The notes: generated by a model from the letters alone, not told the origin. A stretch of 64,000 bases of DNA from Bimuria novae-zelandiae CBS 107.79 (GCA_010015655.1 ML976738.1:1-64000), one strand, 5' to 3'; positions 20,901 through 32,744 are shown, counted from the stretch's first letter. Program-made: numbers and translations.

Positions 20901-23283
20901 CGACCTTAATAATATAGGTAATAATAAAATAAAGAAAAATACCATAAATGACCTTTTAACAGGCCTAGTAGAGTTAATAAGAGTACTTTTAATAGTCTTT
21001 CTAATAAATATAAGCCTAGTATTAAGCTAATATAAAGACTCTACATGTCACGATGCCTATATATCGGCGTGGTATAGGGCGACGTACATTACACTACGCA
21101 AGAAGTCTACCCAACTAAAGAAGTCTATTTACTTTACTAACTCCTTTATATTAACTCTTGCTAAAACGAAGTTAAAGCCCTTTATAATACTATTTAATAA
21201 TAGCTTAATAACTATAAAGACTATTCATTTAAGTAATAAGCTAGAGGGTAATATATATTACTACCCTACCAAACGCGCTAAACTAATATACGCCTACTTA
21301 TAATTAGACTATATCCTAGCTATACTTACTAACCTACTAATTGGATCTAATATTATTACTATAAAGAAGCTAATCGCCTTACTTTAAGCTACGTATAATA
21401 ACTTTAATAAAACTTTAATAGCTTAAAGTAAACTTAATAATTTAAAATAAGGAAAGCGACCCTTCCTAAGCCACTATATAAAATTTAGATATCTTATTAT
21501 AGATTAATACTTTATATTAATTACTATTAAATAACCTTTATCGCGCAATAATAAGAGCTTAAATCCTATCTAATATTAATAACCCATTAGTACCTGTCTA
21601 CGTTCCAGCTACTAGCTATATGTGCGTAGAGACTTGCCGCTAAGATATTAATAAAACCTAGACGATATAAAGATAGATAACTTAGGTACTTAGCTATCTA
21701 ATAAGGGGAAAGACTACTATCAAAAGAAAGAACTTTACTTTAATTATAAAATATATAGATATATCGCTAGAAATCGTCTAAAGAAGATAATATAAATACA
21801 AGCTATAGTGTAAAGGAGCCTAAATAGATAATTACTATTCGTTAAGTAAGAATCTAATATATTCTTAATAATTAGCTCCTAATTTTTATAATTTATTTAA
21901 TCTTAATCGCGCTAATGCTCCCTATAAGAAAAGTGGAGTAGTAGAAATAAGTTACTTTATAGGACTACGTTAAATATAAGTCTTTATAAATTTATAAACT
22001 AGTTTATTAGGTAGATCCAAAAAGATATAAAATAATATTCTTTATACTATTTAGCAAAATAGCGCTAAGTAATTAGTAACTACTCTAATTAATACTAAAG
22101 CTATAAAACTTAAATTTATCTGTTAAGTCTTTGCGTATAATCGAAAACTAAGTTTATAGCTACTCCCTTATAGAATATAACTATAATATAGAATAGCTAA
22201 AGCTGATAGCAAGATAGTACTAGGACTATGACCTGCGTATAAATAAAATATCTAGTATTACTAGAGTTTCTAGCATCAGATTAGATATTAATTTAATTAT
22301 AGATTTAATTATAGATTTAGTCTATACTATAGTAAGTAGTATGAAATAGTACCCTAGTATTAAATTAGATCTTTAACTTATAATAATATTAATTAGGGAT
22401 TAGTAACGTATTGCTCTCCTACTTAGGTTAAGAGTGCGACATAATAATGAGTATAAAATGCTACACCGCTAGCTATAAACCCTAAACTAATACTTTTAGT
22501 TAGGCTAGGTAGAGCGCTCACAATTAATAAGACACCTATAATAAATTAATTACTTTAAAATAATAAACAAAAAAATAGCATTTATTACGCTATAGTACGA
22601 AAGCTTAATATATATATAATTAGGATAGTTCCCTCACTAAAATTAGTGAAACGCTAAGAATATAAGATCTTTATAGTATTAATAGTAAATATTAATAAGA
22701 CGCTAGTATAAAAGAAGAAAATCAACCAAGCTATAAAAGTGTTACCTAAGTACTATAACCTACTATACGTTTTCTCGCGTAAGGAAGTAGACTAATTACC
22801 TAAATATTCATTATATAACTTAAGAGGGTAAGTAGCCTAGATTTAGCCCCCTATATAGCATTTCGTAATATAAACTAAAGATGCTAAGGAAGTACCTAAC
22901 TAAGCACCTAAAAAAGGGCTTTATATAAGCTAGTAAGTTACCTATTACCTTATTAGTAATTTTTATAAAGAAGCTAGGTAGAGAATTAAAATTCTACATA
23001 AACTATAAAGCGCTGAACGCGCTAATAATTAAAAACTAATATTTAATCCCCATACTTTAAAAAAAGCAAAGCTATCTAAAGAAGGTAATGTATTATATAA
23101 AACTTAATATTATTACTACTTTTAATAAGCTACAAATAGTAAAGCAAGATACATAGCTAATAGCCCTCTATATAAAATATAGCCTATTTAAATACCTTAT
23201 TATGCCTTTAAAACTAGCTAATACCCTAAGCACGTTCCAGCATTACGTAAATAATACGTTATAACTCTACTTATATATATTCT

Positions 23284-25463
23284 TGTTGCAAAAGACACCT
23301 TACTAGAGCTTTCTGCGCTAGCTAGGGTTGAGCCAAGCAGTCGAGCAGCCAAGCACGCGATCCTCTAAACTTCTAAATAACTAGTTATTATAGAGCTTCC
23401 TTTCCTTAATAGACTTTATTTTTAAGCTCCCTAATTATTATAACTATGCGCTATAATTATAAGCCTAGTACTTTTATAATACTTTATAATATACTTACTT
23501 TATACTAATTAATAATTATAATAATAAACTATTTCTTACTTTTTATTATCCTTACGCTTACGGCTTAACGCTTATAACCTATAATAAAGCTAAACTATAT
23601 AATAACCTCTATAAAACTCCTAGTAAGTAATTAATTTATAAATTATAACTTATTCCTACCTTAGTACTCGTAGCTTAAGTACCACGTAAAAACTTAAGAA
23701 ATATAGAGTTATATTAACTTTAAGGCTCTTAAGTAGATAAATATACACGACTAGGCTCTAGAGCTACTAAATATTAATACTAAAAGTGAGCCCTATATAT
23801 AATAGCTTAAGCGCTATAAGCTAGAGTCTATTATTTATAATTAGCTTATAATAAAGCTTTAGGCACTCTAGAACTAGGTTTATACTATAGTTAAATAAGT
23901 AGTAAACGCTACAGGCGCTAATTAAAGAACTTAAGAATAATCTTTATCTAAGTAATAATAATTAGAAGGAGTAGGTACGACATACATATAAAGAGGTCAC
24001 CCTACGCCCACAGAGCAGCAGAACAACAGACATAACTAAATGGCTATCCGAATAGAACCGCGCACACGCCAACGCTGTGCTCCTAGATCTCCCAGAGATA
24101 AAGGGTACGCTGCCGATAAAGGATTTCCTACGCTCAGCACTACGATACAACCATGAGTAGGCTTAGAGAGAGCTTGATAACCTATCGCGACCAGGCGCAG
24201 TAGCAACTCTATCTCTAGAAGGATACGCTCGCTGGCTCGCGCAGCTCGACCAAACAACTGAGCACGCAGGCATGTACGCTACGCTCGGAGGGCGCACTCC
24301 TGATACGAGCTACAAGTGCCCATGTAGAGCAAATAGCCAGCATTAATAGAAGCCTATAGAGTGCAACCGCCTTCAGTATGCGCTCTAGGGAGAAGCATTT
24401 TATAAGCTCTATAATAAGCCTATAAGTAAGGAGATTAGTGAAATTAAAAACTAGATTTAAAAAGATTAGTAGAAGGTGTTATTAACTAAGCTTAGTATAA
24501 GGAGTAAGTAGTAGACCCTCCTCTAGTCTTTCTAGGAAATATTAATGTATAGATTATAATAAGCCTATAGGCAAGTAAGCCTTTACTAGCTAGGCGCTAT
24601 AATTCTATAGCTACTTATTTTCTTATTTATTTACGTAGGTACTCGCACGGGTCACGTTGCAAGTAGATAGCTACTCTTAAATATTTATTAAAGCTTTATA
24701 GTAAAAGTACGCTACTCCTTTTATTTTTTTTAATTTTTTTACGCAGGTACTCGCGCGGGTTACGTTATAAGTAGATAATTACTCTTAAACGTTTATTAAA
24801 GCTTTATAGTAGAAGTATGCTACTTTTTTTTTACTTCTTTACCTTTCTCTTAGAACTATATATAAACTAGCTACTTAGACTAATTACCTAGCGAGCTAAG
24901 GATCTAAGCTAGGCGCTTTTTAAGCTCTACGCGCAAGTTCGCCACTTTTTATACTTTAAGTAACTATTTAGCTTATTTTACTACGCTTTATAAGCTAGGG
25001 GGTGTATTATAAAAAGTACCTTACTAGAGCTTTTTACGCTAGCTAAGGTTAAGCTAAGTAGCTAAGTAGCTAAGCACGCAATCCCTTAAACTTATAAATT
25101 GTCAGATTGGAGGGGTAATCTGATGAGATGAAAAGATGGTGATTAATTAAGATAAATTGTGGTATAAATTGTTGTTGTCTGTTGTTTCTATTCCTGTAAG
25201 AATGTAAGGCTCTTATATCCTTACGTCTTACACTAATACGCTAATCTATTTCCGTTGATTAAGGAGAGTTGCCCTTTGTCCCGCCCGGAATTGTGCGGAT
25301 GAACCAGACTGCTGGCAATGTCTCTTTGTGTAGGGTTGCGCCAGCTACCTTTGCGTGTGCAAAGGGCCATGTAATCGGACATAAATAGCTAGTTATTATA
25401 GAGCTTCCTCTCCTTAATAGACTTTGTTTTTGAGCTCCGTAATCGTTGTGACTGTACGCCACA
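23284..25463 (+). mobile_element. Small non-autonomous LTR element nested in gypsy RT
   Basis: Left LTR 23284-23455 (172 bp) and right LTR 25003-25463 (interrupted by a solo LTR) both begin TG and end CA or the mutated TA. They are flanked by ATTCT at 23279-23283 and 25464-25468. A purine tract (GCTAGGGGG) precedes the right LTR. The internal part is about 1.55 kb, too short for pol. It keeps one degenerate plus frame near 23,980-24,450 (NAVLLDLPEIKGTLPIKDFL, GAVATLSLEGYARWLAQLDQ), GC-normal in part and with no RT or integrase motif, so possibly a gag-like or captured ORF. Confidence 0.75.
25100..25381. repeat. Solo LTR, Copia type, nested in another LTR
   Basis: 282 bp from TGTCAGATTGGAGG to CATGTAATCGGACA, flanked by TAAAT at 25095-25099 and 25382-25386. 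The ends match those of the Copia-1 and Copia-2 LTRs. Its composition is nearly normal, so it is younger than, or was spared the mutation of, its host. It sits inside the right LTR of the 23284-25463 element, a third nesting level. Confidence 0.85.
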
Positions 25464-26955
25464 ATTCTATATAGTATATATTAATAATATCTCAATATAT
25501 AGCAAGTCACTATTAAAATACTACTAACATGTATAAACAGAACTTAAGGCTATAAAAGAGGCAGGCTTATAGCTAGATACTAATAAGTGTAAATTCTATT
25601 AGATTTAGATTACATATCTAAGGTATGTATTTACCACAGATAGCATCTAGGTAGGCCCTAAGAAGGTGCAAGCAATATAAGACTAGAAGTATTTATAGAA
25701 CGAAAAGGATATACGCGTCTTTTTAGGCTTTATATACTTCTATTATTAATTTATACTAGACTTCTTAAAATAAGCTTTACTACTTATAGACCTAACTAGG
25801 TAGAATGAGATATTTTACTTTAATAGCGCCTATTAGGACGCGTTTAACTAGCCAAAACTACTTTTATAAGCGTTTTTATAATACGCTATTTTAATTCAGA
25901 AATACTAATTATAGTAGAGACTAACGCTTCTAACTACGTAATAGCTAATGCATTATTTTAAAAAGATAAAGATTAAGAGCTATACCTAGTAGCTTACTAT
26001 TTAAAAAAAATCCTGTGAAAAGTAACTATAAGCTATATAATAAGAAGTTACTTGTAATTATACGCTACTTTAAGTAGTAAAAATCTAAACTAAAAGGTGC
26101 CGCCTTCCCTATTAAAACTCTTAGTAATTATAAGAATTAATAGTACTTTATGATAACTAAGTAGTTAAGCTATAAGTAGGCTTAGTAGTTAGAGTACTTG
26201 CTATTATTCTAGTTTACGATTATCTATTATCATAGAAAATAAAGTAAAAAGCTAGACACGCTTACGCAATAATTATGAAATATTATAATATTTATAATAT
26301 TAAAAAAAAGTATAAGTAGCTTATAACTAGATACTACTACGCCAAAAACCTTTTAAAACTAGAATAGAAGTATCCCTAATAAAGAATAATAGATTAATCA
26401 AATAAATTAGAAATAAAGAGTATTTTAAAAATTTATTAATTATTAAGACGCTGAACCTACTACGCTATAACGCACGTAGGTCTAAAAAAATTACCTTAAG
26501 TAAATACGTAATTAGAAATAATCGCGTATACTATCGCGATTATATAATAATACCTAATTATATTAAACTTAAGATTAAAGAATACCACTACTTAAGTATA
26601 TTTAAGATAATAAAGTAATAAGTAGTCTACCACTATATATACCGCAAGGCAAAGTCCATTATAATAAATATTATAAATCACTAAATCCCCTCTCAATTAT
26701 AAAGAGTCGTTAGTAATATATTTTTATAGATATTATAATAATCCTGCTAAAGTAAAGGGGTATACGAATATTAATGTAGTAATTAATAAATTAAGTAAGT
26801 ATAGATCCCTAACACCTTATAAGAAAATCACTCTACTAGAGACTACGTAGCTTTTTTTTAATAATACGTGTAGGCTAATTATAGCACCTAATTTATATTA
26901 GCGTTTTAGACTAAACTTTATAGCTAACTAAGGATTATAGAACTACTATCCTTAG

Positions 26956-27690
26956 TGTCAGATTAAAGGGTGTTCTTAATGAGATAGAATGATAATTAAT
27001 TAAGATTCTATTATAGGAGGTAGCATCCTCTATGTAACTATAAAGATATTCCTTACTTTATTATAGAATATATCTTATGTAAGGGTATAGGTACGCTAGC
27101 TACCTTATAAGCGTAAAGGACTATATCCCTAAGCCAAAGACCTAGTAATCTAGAACTAGTAAGGTAGAGGAGAACTTAATTAGTAGCTGCTTAGTTATTT
27201 TTACTTGGGTTTAATATAAATGATAATAGTTAAGAACTTATAATGATATTATTTAGTTACGTAGTTATTATAGCGTAAAGAATTAATATTATTGTTTATT
27301 AATATGAATTTACTTTAGCCTTGCTAGCAAGTCTAGTTTAAGGAAGTAGTTTCACTACTACTATAAGTATTTCGTGTTATATTTTATATTCCGTAATAAG
27401 GCGCGAGATCTTGTTAATGTATAAGGCTAATAAAAGCTATATTTTTCTATTTAGGCAGTCTCTAATAATTTCGACTTCTAGAAACTACTATAGGTAAGTA
27501 TTACTAGTAAGTATAAATTTTGTACTTATCTTTATTAAAATAGCTTTAGTAGCCTGCTTTTACGACTTATTATAAGTAATAATTAGATAATCTATATAAA
27601 AGAAAATAATAATACTATTCTTAAGAAAATAGCTTGGCTTGTGGGATACTAATTTAAAACTTATATTAAAATACTAAAGAAATCCACGTA
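26956..27690 (-). mobile_element. Copia-type fragment (minus)
   Basis: Begins with an LTR start (TGTCAGATTAAAGGGTG); from about 27,125 it matches the interior of Copia-1 around 38,925-39,460 (AGACCTAGTAATCTAGAACT against AGACCTAGTGATCTGGTATC). The LTR end and the following RNase H part are deleted. Coding sense is minus. The right edge is not sharply defined. Confidence 0.6.
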
Positions 27691-28605
27691 GAGTGAATTA
27701 GATAGTCCGCTAAGGAGATTAATTGCTTATATATAATACACGTTATAAGTAAGCTAATTACACAAGAGAGTGTATTACCCTGCTAAGACTTTAGCTTCTA
27801 ACCTCGTTTTCTTTAAAACGTAGTTAATACTTCATAGATTTTAATACTGTTTTGTACTATAGAGAGCTGTGGTCCAGGGCGAATAGAAAAAGAAATAATA
27901 ATAATAATAGGGCTACTATTACGTAATCTATAAAAAGGAAAAAAGAATACTTATTTTAGTACTTAATTCTAGTAACACCTATTTAATTATTATAATAAAT
28001 CATAATAACTTCTTAATAGCTTAATAAAATATATATTTATAATATAGTAAAGCATTAGTGCATGTGTTAAAGATTTAGATCTAGAAATAACATAGTATTT
28101 AAAAGCTTAGAAATATAATCTTTATAATTAAATAAACTATAAATACATATAGTATAAATAATATACTATATTTTTTTCTTTTTATATACTTCCTATCTAC
28201 GTTAATAAGCTCTAAAGAGTTTTACAAAGTTATATTAAAGCTTTATAACTAGCAAAATAATTACATTTAATCTTAATATTTACTACTAGACTTAGTACTA
28301 GTATATTAGCTATAATATTAAACTGCACGCTATAGGACTTTACTAGAGTATATATTTAGCTTATATAAAGCTATCTAAAATTATTATAGTTTATTATAAC
28401 TTTTTCGGGGGTGTTACTAGGATTTAATACTAATATAAATACTTTTTTATTTATCGTTTTATAGATTACGCAATACTACGTCCAACTTCTTGTTTTCTTT
28501 TACGTTTTATACCCTTAAATTATTACTTCTTATAGTATAAAAAGGTATTAGAATCTATAAGGTATTAGCTATATTATAAAGAAAACTAGTCTAGAGGCTA
28601 AAGTC
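27690..28605. other. AT-rich, unassigned
   Basis: No transposon pattern recognised. An AAT microsatellite occurs near 27,895-27,910. Confidence 0.4.
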
Positions 28606-29148
28606 TTGGCTAGGCTGGTAAATAGGTTAGGGTTAAGTTAGGGCTAGGATCTTATGTAATATAGTCTAACTCTAACTTAACCCTAATCCAACTTTTTAGC
28701 ACTAGTGTGGGTATAGGTTAGGTTATATTATATAAGAACCTAACCCTAACCTAATCCTAACTTAACTCTAACCTAATATATAGGTTAAGGTTAGGTTACT
28801 AGCGGCTGTATTAAATTTTTCTAATTTTATTAATTTTATATAAAAATTATTATAGATAGTTATTACACCTAACGTTTTAAAAATATTATAATTAAGCTAT
28901 ACTAGTGTTAAATTATTAACAATCCTAAGAAATTCTCTATATACTAAACGTTAGGCCTAACCTAACCCTAACCTAACGCTTTAATAACCTAACCTAACCT
29001 ATACCTACACTAGTATAACCCTAACTTAACCTTGGTCTAATGTCTGTGTAATCCTAACCTAACCCCGACCTAATGTCTATGCGACCCTAACCTAACCCTA
29101 ACCCGAGCTTGGTAACCCTTAATCCATTTACCAGCCTAGTCTTAGCAG
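28606..29148. repeat. 0.54-kb element with inverted ends and telomere-like motifs
   Basis: The left end (GGCTGGTAAATAGGTTAGGG) and right end (CCATTTACCAGCC) are inverted copies. Inside the left third are repeated TTAGGTTAGGG/TAACCCTAACC words; the right third has CCTAACCCTAACCTAA runs broken by ATGTCTRTGYGACCC. A partial second copy is at 57705-57950. No ORF. It is either a MITE-like element or a rearranged interstitial telomeric tract; inverted termini and a second copy favour a mobile repeat. Confidence 0.6.
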
Positions 29149-29242
29149 AGTGATACACTCGCTTGTGTAATACACTTGCTTGTAAAGTAGGTTATAATAA
29201 AGTATATAAATAGTAATTACTAACTATATATAACTATTTTTA

Positions 29243-29328
29243 GCCGGGTGGCATAGTGGTTAAATGCCTGGAAAGCTGTAGTCTTGGCACAATAAAGTAC
29301 GTGAGTTCGAATCCCACCGCTGTCACAA
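29243..29328 (+). ncRNA. tRNA-like module (pseudo-tRNA or SINE head)
   Basis: GGTGGCATAGTGGTTAAATGCC resembles a D arm/box A and GTGAGTTCGAATCCCAC a T arm/box B, about 45 bases apart. CCGCTGTCA would be the 3' acceptor side, but the 5' side (AGCCGGG) does not pair with it and the anticodon stem is weak, so it is not a functional tRNA as read. The GC-normal tail to about 29,470 may be the body of a SINE. Confidence 0.4.
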
Positions 29329-29539
29329 TCTGCAAGGGCAATATTTAGTTTTAATGTTCGAGGGCTTAGGTGTGGCTGACACTCTGCGCAGTGGCCAGTG
29401 CCGTGCAGCGCGACGTGATTAGTGAAGCGTCTTGGAACGGAACAACAATCATACGTTGCGTTTTGAAGAACGAATTAGATGTCTATAATCACTTTTTCTA
29501 AACTAATTAGAGGGTTAGAAATGACATCCTAATGCGGAC

Positions 29540-29562
29540 GGTTTGGCAAAAGTTGCCAAACC
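29540..29562. repeat. Perfect 10-bp-arm palindrome
   Basis: GGTTTGGCAA and TTGCCAAACC are exact inverted copies separated by AAG, just left of the MITE. Confidence 0.8.
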
Positions 29563-29577
29563 AACTTCACTGTATAA

Positions 29578-29897
29578 GGGCCTGTTCGGTACGGGTGTCA
29601 GATTCAATCTGATCAGAAAAAACTGCTCCGTAACATCGCGCTATCCCTTGTTCAAACGCGGGCAGCTCAAAGCAGTTAAGAGAGGCCCCCTGAGTTCTGA
29701 AGGCTACAGAAGTCAGCTGGCGCACCGCCACGACTAGGCGACCTATCGCCCAGTAATTACGTATCTAGACCAGACCCACCATCAGATTAGAAAAGCTGGT
29801 AGCGACCAGCTTTTCTAATCTGACGCTAAACGTTCTGCCAGCAGACCAGCCACTTCTGAATCTGAAGCTCTTCTGACGCTGCTTACCGAACAGGCCC
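29578..29897. mobile_element. 320-bp MITE, Harbinger/Tourist-like
   Basis: Terminal inverted repeats GGGCCTGTTCGGTA and TACCGAACAGGCCC, flanked by TAA at 29575-29577 and 29898-29900, which fits the 3-bp TWA duplication of PIF/Harbinger elements. Inside is an exact 19-bp-arm hairpin (29782-29800 and 29805-29823, loop AGCG). No transposase; the 64-codon frame across it is not a gene. Almost no RIP-like change, so it inserted late or is too short for RIP. Confidence 0.8.
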
Positions 29898-30056
29898 TAA
29901 GTCCACTTCGTCGTTCCTCCTTAGCGGACAATAAATAGCTTATAACACTAATCTTCTGCCTCTTCTAAGGGGAGTGGAAAATTTCATAGAAGTAGAGCTG
30001 GCAGAAAAAGGATTGCGGCGTCTGTAGATACTTGGTATCTTCTACTCGCTGCCGCT

Positions 30057-30483
30057 CTACTCAACAATAAGCACAGCAATAGTCGCAGCTCCAATCAACC
30101 ACCCCCAACCACCTCTCTCAACAACCCCTCCAGCACTCTTCCTAACCCCATCTAACAAATTTCCAATACTTGTGGAGTTTTTACCTCCACTCACAGGCCG
30201 GATCTTGCACTTGCACTTCTTGCCCCGACCCTTGCAATTGCGCCTCTTCCGCGTATCCTCACTCCCGGCAACCACCTGCTGGCTGATCCATGGCTCACCT
30301 AGCAAATCCGACGCCGCGGCCGGCGCGGCGTTGTCTATTGTGTTGAATTGCCCTTAAACAGAGAGTGATAGCGCTCCTTTGTAGTTTTTCGCCCATCTCC
30401 CTTAGTATGGTACTGCCGCATTTATCAACGTCACCATTCTCGCTAACACAATACCTAGTGTCCTCAGAATTCTGTGGCTGCAT
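30057..30483 (-). pseudogene. Small gene remnant: Cys/Lys-rich with C-terminal membrane tail
   Basis: On the minus strand, a frame from about 30,355 to 30,057 encodes QFNTIDNAAPAAASDLLGEP, a basic Cys-containing stretch (RRNCKGRGKKCKCK) and a terminal hydrophobic segment (GWLIGAATIAVLIVE). It has no ATG of its own. A second frame starting at ATG 30483 (MQPQNSEDTRYCVSENGDVD) could be an upstream exon, but I find no phase-correct intron that joins them. It is GC-normal inside AT-rich DNA. Family unknown; a small lineage-specific gene or relic. Confidence 0.4.
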
Positions 30484-30915
30484 AATTCTAAGTTACTAAT
30501 TAAGATAGCTAATACTTTAGATACGTTAGATATTTATGCAAAGACTTTAAAAACTTTAAAGTCGCGCTAATGTTTAGTTTTATCTAGTTCCTGCTATAGT
30601 AATTACACCAGGAAGGCGAGGGCAAGTTTGATAAGGTAATAGGTGAGTAAACGCATTAATGTTTCATCTGCTATATGCCAAGTAGCCGAATACCAAGGCT
30701 GCTCCTAGGGATGTTAGGTTAGGTTAACAGAAAAGGCTTCTAAGAGTATAGTCTCGGGTCGTTTAGTAGAGGTTTTTTTACTTAGTAAGGCGGTTTTAGC
30801 GTGTCTTGTTTCAACGTGCATGATGTCTTATGCAAGTCTTAGCATGCGGGGAGATCGTGCGTTCGCGCTACGTAAGAGCTTGTGTTTAGTAAATTAATTA
30901 TTTAGTTATTCCCTA
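30484..30915. other. AT-rich, unassigned
   Basis: No ORF. A short TTAGGTTAGG echo occurs near 30,716. Bounded on the right by the pogo element. Confidence 0.4.
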
Positions 30916-32744
30916 ACGTGGTTCACCACCGAGCGGGCCAACTTTGCTAAATGCAGCCCACCTCTAGCTTATACCACAATGCCATTACAATATAACGCGC
31001 AATAACCTTATACTAAAAGCGCACTATAGCTTGTTATCTAAGCTATAATTAAAGATCGCGATAAAAGTAAAAGACGTGTTATTATAGCCTTTAGCGTGCC
31101 TTAAATAATAGTACAACGACAACGCTAAGGAGCCCTCTCTCAACGCGATCGCAAGCCTAACTTAAAGAAGCTAACTAAGCTAGAGGAGGAGGCTCTAGTC
31201 TAACGTATACTTAAGCTTAACCAGCGAGGAATAGGTGCAACAAGGGATATAGTCTAAGATATAGCTAATAATCTACTTACTAAGCGCGGTAAACAGCCTC
31301 TTAGTAAGCACTAGGTAGACAGGCTTAAGACGCGTACGTTAGAAATTAAGCTTTAAAAGAGCTAACTATATAATTATTAGCGAGCCCTGAACGAAGATCC
31401 ACATATTATAATGCCCTAGTTCGAGCTAGTTACTAATACTAAGGTTAAGTACGGTATCGCTAATAACGACACGTACAACTTCGACAAGACAGGCTTTATA
31501 ATAGGGGTAATATAGGATTAGATAGTCTTTACAGGCTCTGAGAAGCGAAGCAACCTAAAAAAGATTTAACCTAGTAATTATAGGTAGGTTACTAATATCT
31601 AGGGTGTTAGCGCTAAAGGCTAGGCTCTGCCACCTTTTCTTATCTTCCCTAGTAAGGTTCTAATCACGTCTTAGTTCTACAATCTACTCTAAGACTAGGT
31701 TATTAAAGTTAGTCCTAATAGCTAGACGTTAAACAAGCTTAGCCTTGCCTAGCTAAGGCACTTTAATACCTATACTAAGGCGCGTAGTTTAGGTGCACAC
31801 TAGCTACTAATTATAGATAGCTACGAGAGCCACTGCTCACACGAATTCCATAAATACTATAAGGAATAGAAGATTATTATTCTCTATATGCCTCTACACT
31901 TATCACACCTCTTGCAGCCACTTGATGTGGGTTGTTTTTTACCTTTAAAGTAGGCGTATAGCAATAAGATTAGTAGCTTAGCACAGTACAGCACTAAGCA
32001 GATTAAAAAAGAAACCTTTTTACTAGCCTTTAAAGTAGCTTTTAAAAAGGTAATAATAAAGGCAAATATCTACGCAGGCTTTAGAAGCGCTAAATTAGTC
32101 CTACACGACCTAAAGGTAGTGTTATTAAGACTTAATATAGTTCTTCGTACGCCAACTCCACCTAACGCAGAGGACACCCTATAGGAATTAAAAATACTAA
32201 GCAACCTCCGCAAGATAGAGGCTTAGTTAATGCTAGTTTATAAGCGTGTATAAAAGTATAGAGATTTACTAGTTTCTCTGCTTCTTAGAGCTGTTAAGTA
32301 GCTTAACAAAGGTGTTGCATTAATAGGACACGAAATAGTATTAATACAACAGGAAATAGCAGGGCTTTGCAAGATAGTAAAGATAGTAATAGAGGTAAAA
32401 AGTTAAAAGAGGAAGTATATTTAGGCAGCTAAGACACTTATAGTAAAAGAGGTAGTTAATTTAATAGCTAAAAAGGATAGTAGTGGGCAAAAGGAGGGTA
32501 AAGAGTCTGTAAAGAGGGTGCGTGGGCAGAGGCGCTGCGGACGTTGCGGCGAAGCTGGCCACAACGCTCGCACCTGCGCAGTAGAAATTATAGATGCATC
32601 TAATAGCAATAAGTCTAAATAGTATTTCTATATTCTGCGAATTATAGTAAATTATAGTGGTGTTGTAGGAGGCGCTTCGCAATAGACTAACTTTTAAAAA
32701 GTGGCCCGCTCGGTGGGGTTGGCCCGCTCGGTGGTGAACCACGT
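30916..32744 (+). mobile_element. Complete pogo/Fot1-type DNA transposon (1.83 kb)
   Basis: Inverted ends ACGTGGTTCACCACCGAGCG and its complement close at 30916 and 32744, each flanked by TA, the Tc1/mariner-pogo duplication. The right end carries a tandem doubling of the GGCCCGCTCGGTGG block. In between, one plus frame crosses many stops but keeps the DDE_1 transposase pattern: NFDKTGFIIG (first Asp), IIDSYESHCSHEFHKYY (second Asp) and HLSHLLQPLDVGCFLPLK. The last 40 codons are unmutated and carry a zinc knuckle, CGRCGEAGHNARTC. Inactive as it stands. Confidence 0.85.

Larger units (their letters stand above)
20900..26955 (+). mobile_element. Ty3/gypsy LTR retrotransposon relic (plus)
   Basis: Stops interrupt every frame, yet the order gag, RT, RNase H, integrase is readable. 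Gag pattern at about 21,120-21,560 (SKLKPFIILF, NKLEGNIYYY). RT at about 22,870-23,283 (ELKFYI.YKALNALIIKNQ, LKLANTLSTFQHYVNN) resumes at 25,469 with the active-site area (YINNISIYSK) and EAGLQLDTNKCKF. RNase H-like part around 25,800-26,200; integrase-like residues (DNRVYYRDYI, VVINKLSKYRSL) at 26,500-26,850. It is interrupted at 23284-25463 by a small LTR element (5-bp duplication ATTCT) and cut off at 26955 by a Copia fragment. Confidence 0.75.

Noticed and set aside
28606..29148. True telomere or chromosome end
   Set aside because: Motifs are short, irregular, in both orientations and internal to the sequence, with a second copy elsewhere.
29243..29328. Functional tRNA gene
   Set aside because: Acceptor stem does not pair and the anticodon stem is weak; kept only as a tRNA-like module.
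29543..29737. 64-codon ORF at the MITE
   Set aside because: It crosses the MITE's left boundary and inverted repeat, so it is not a gene.
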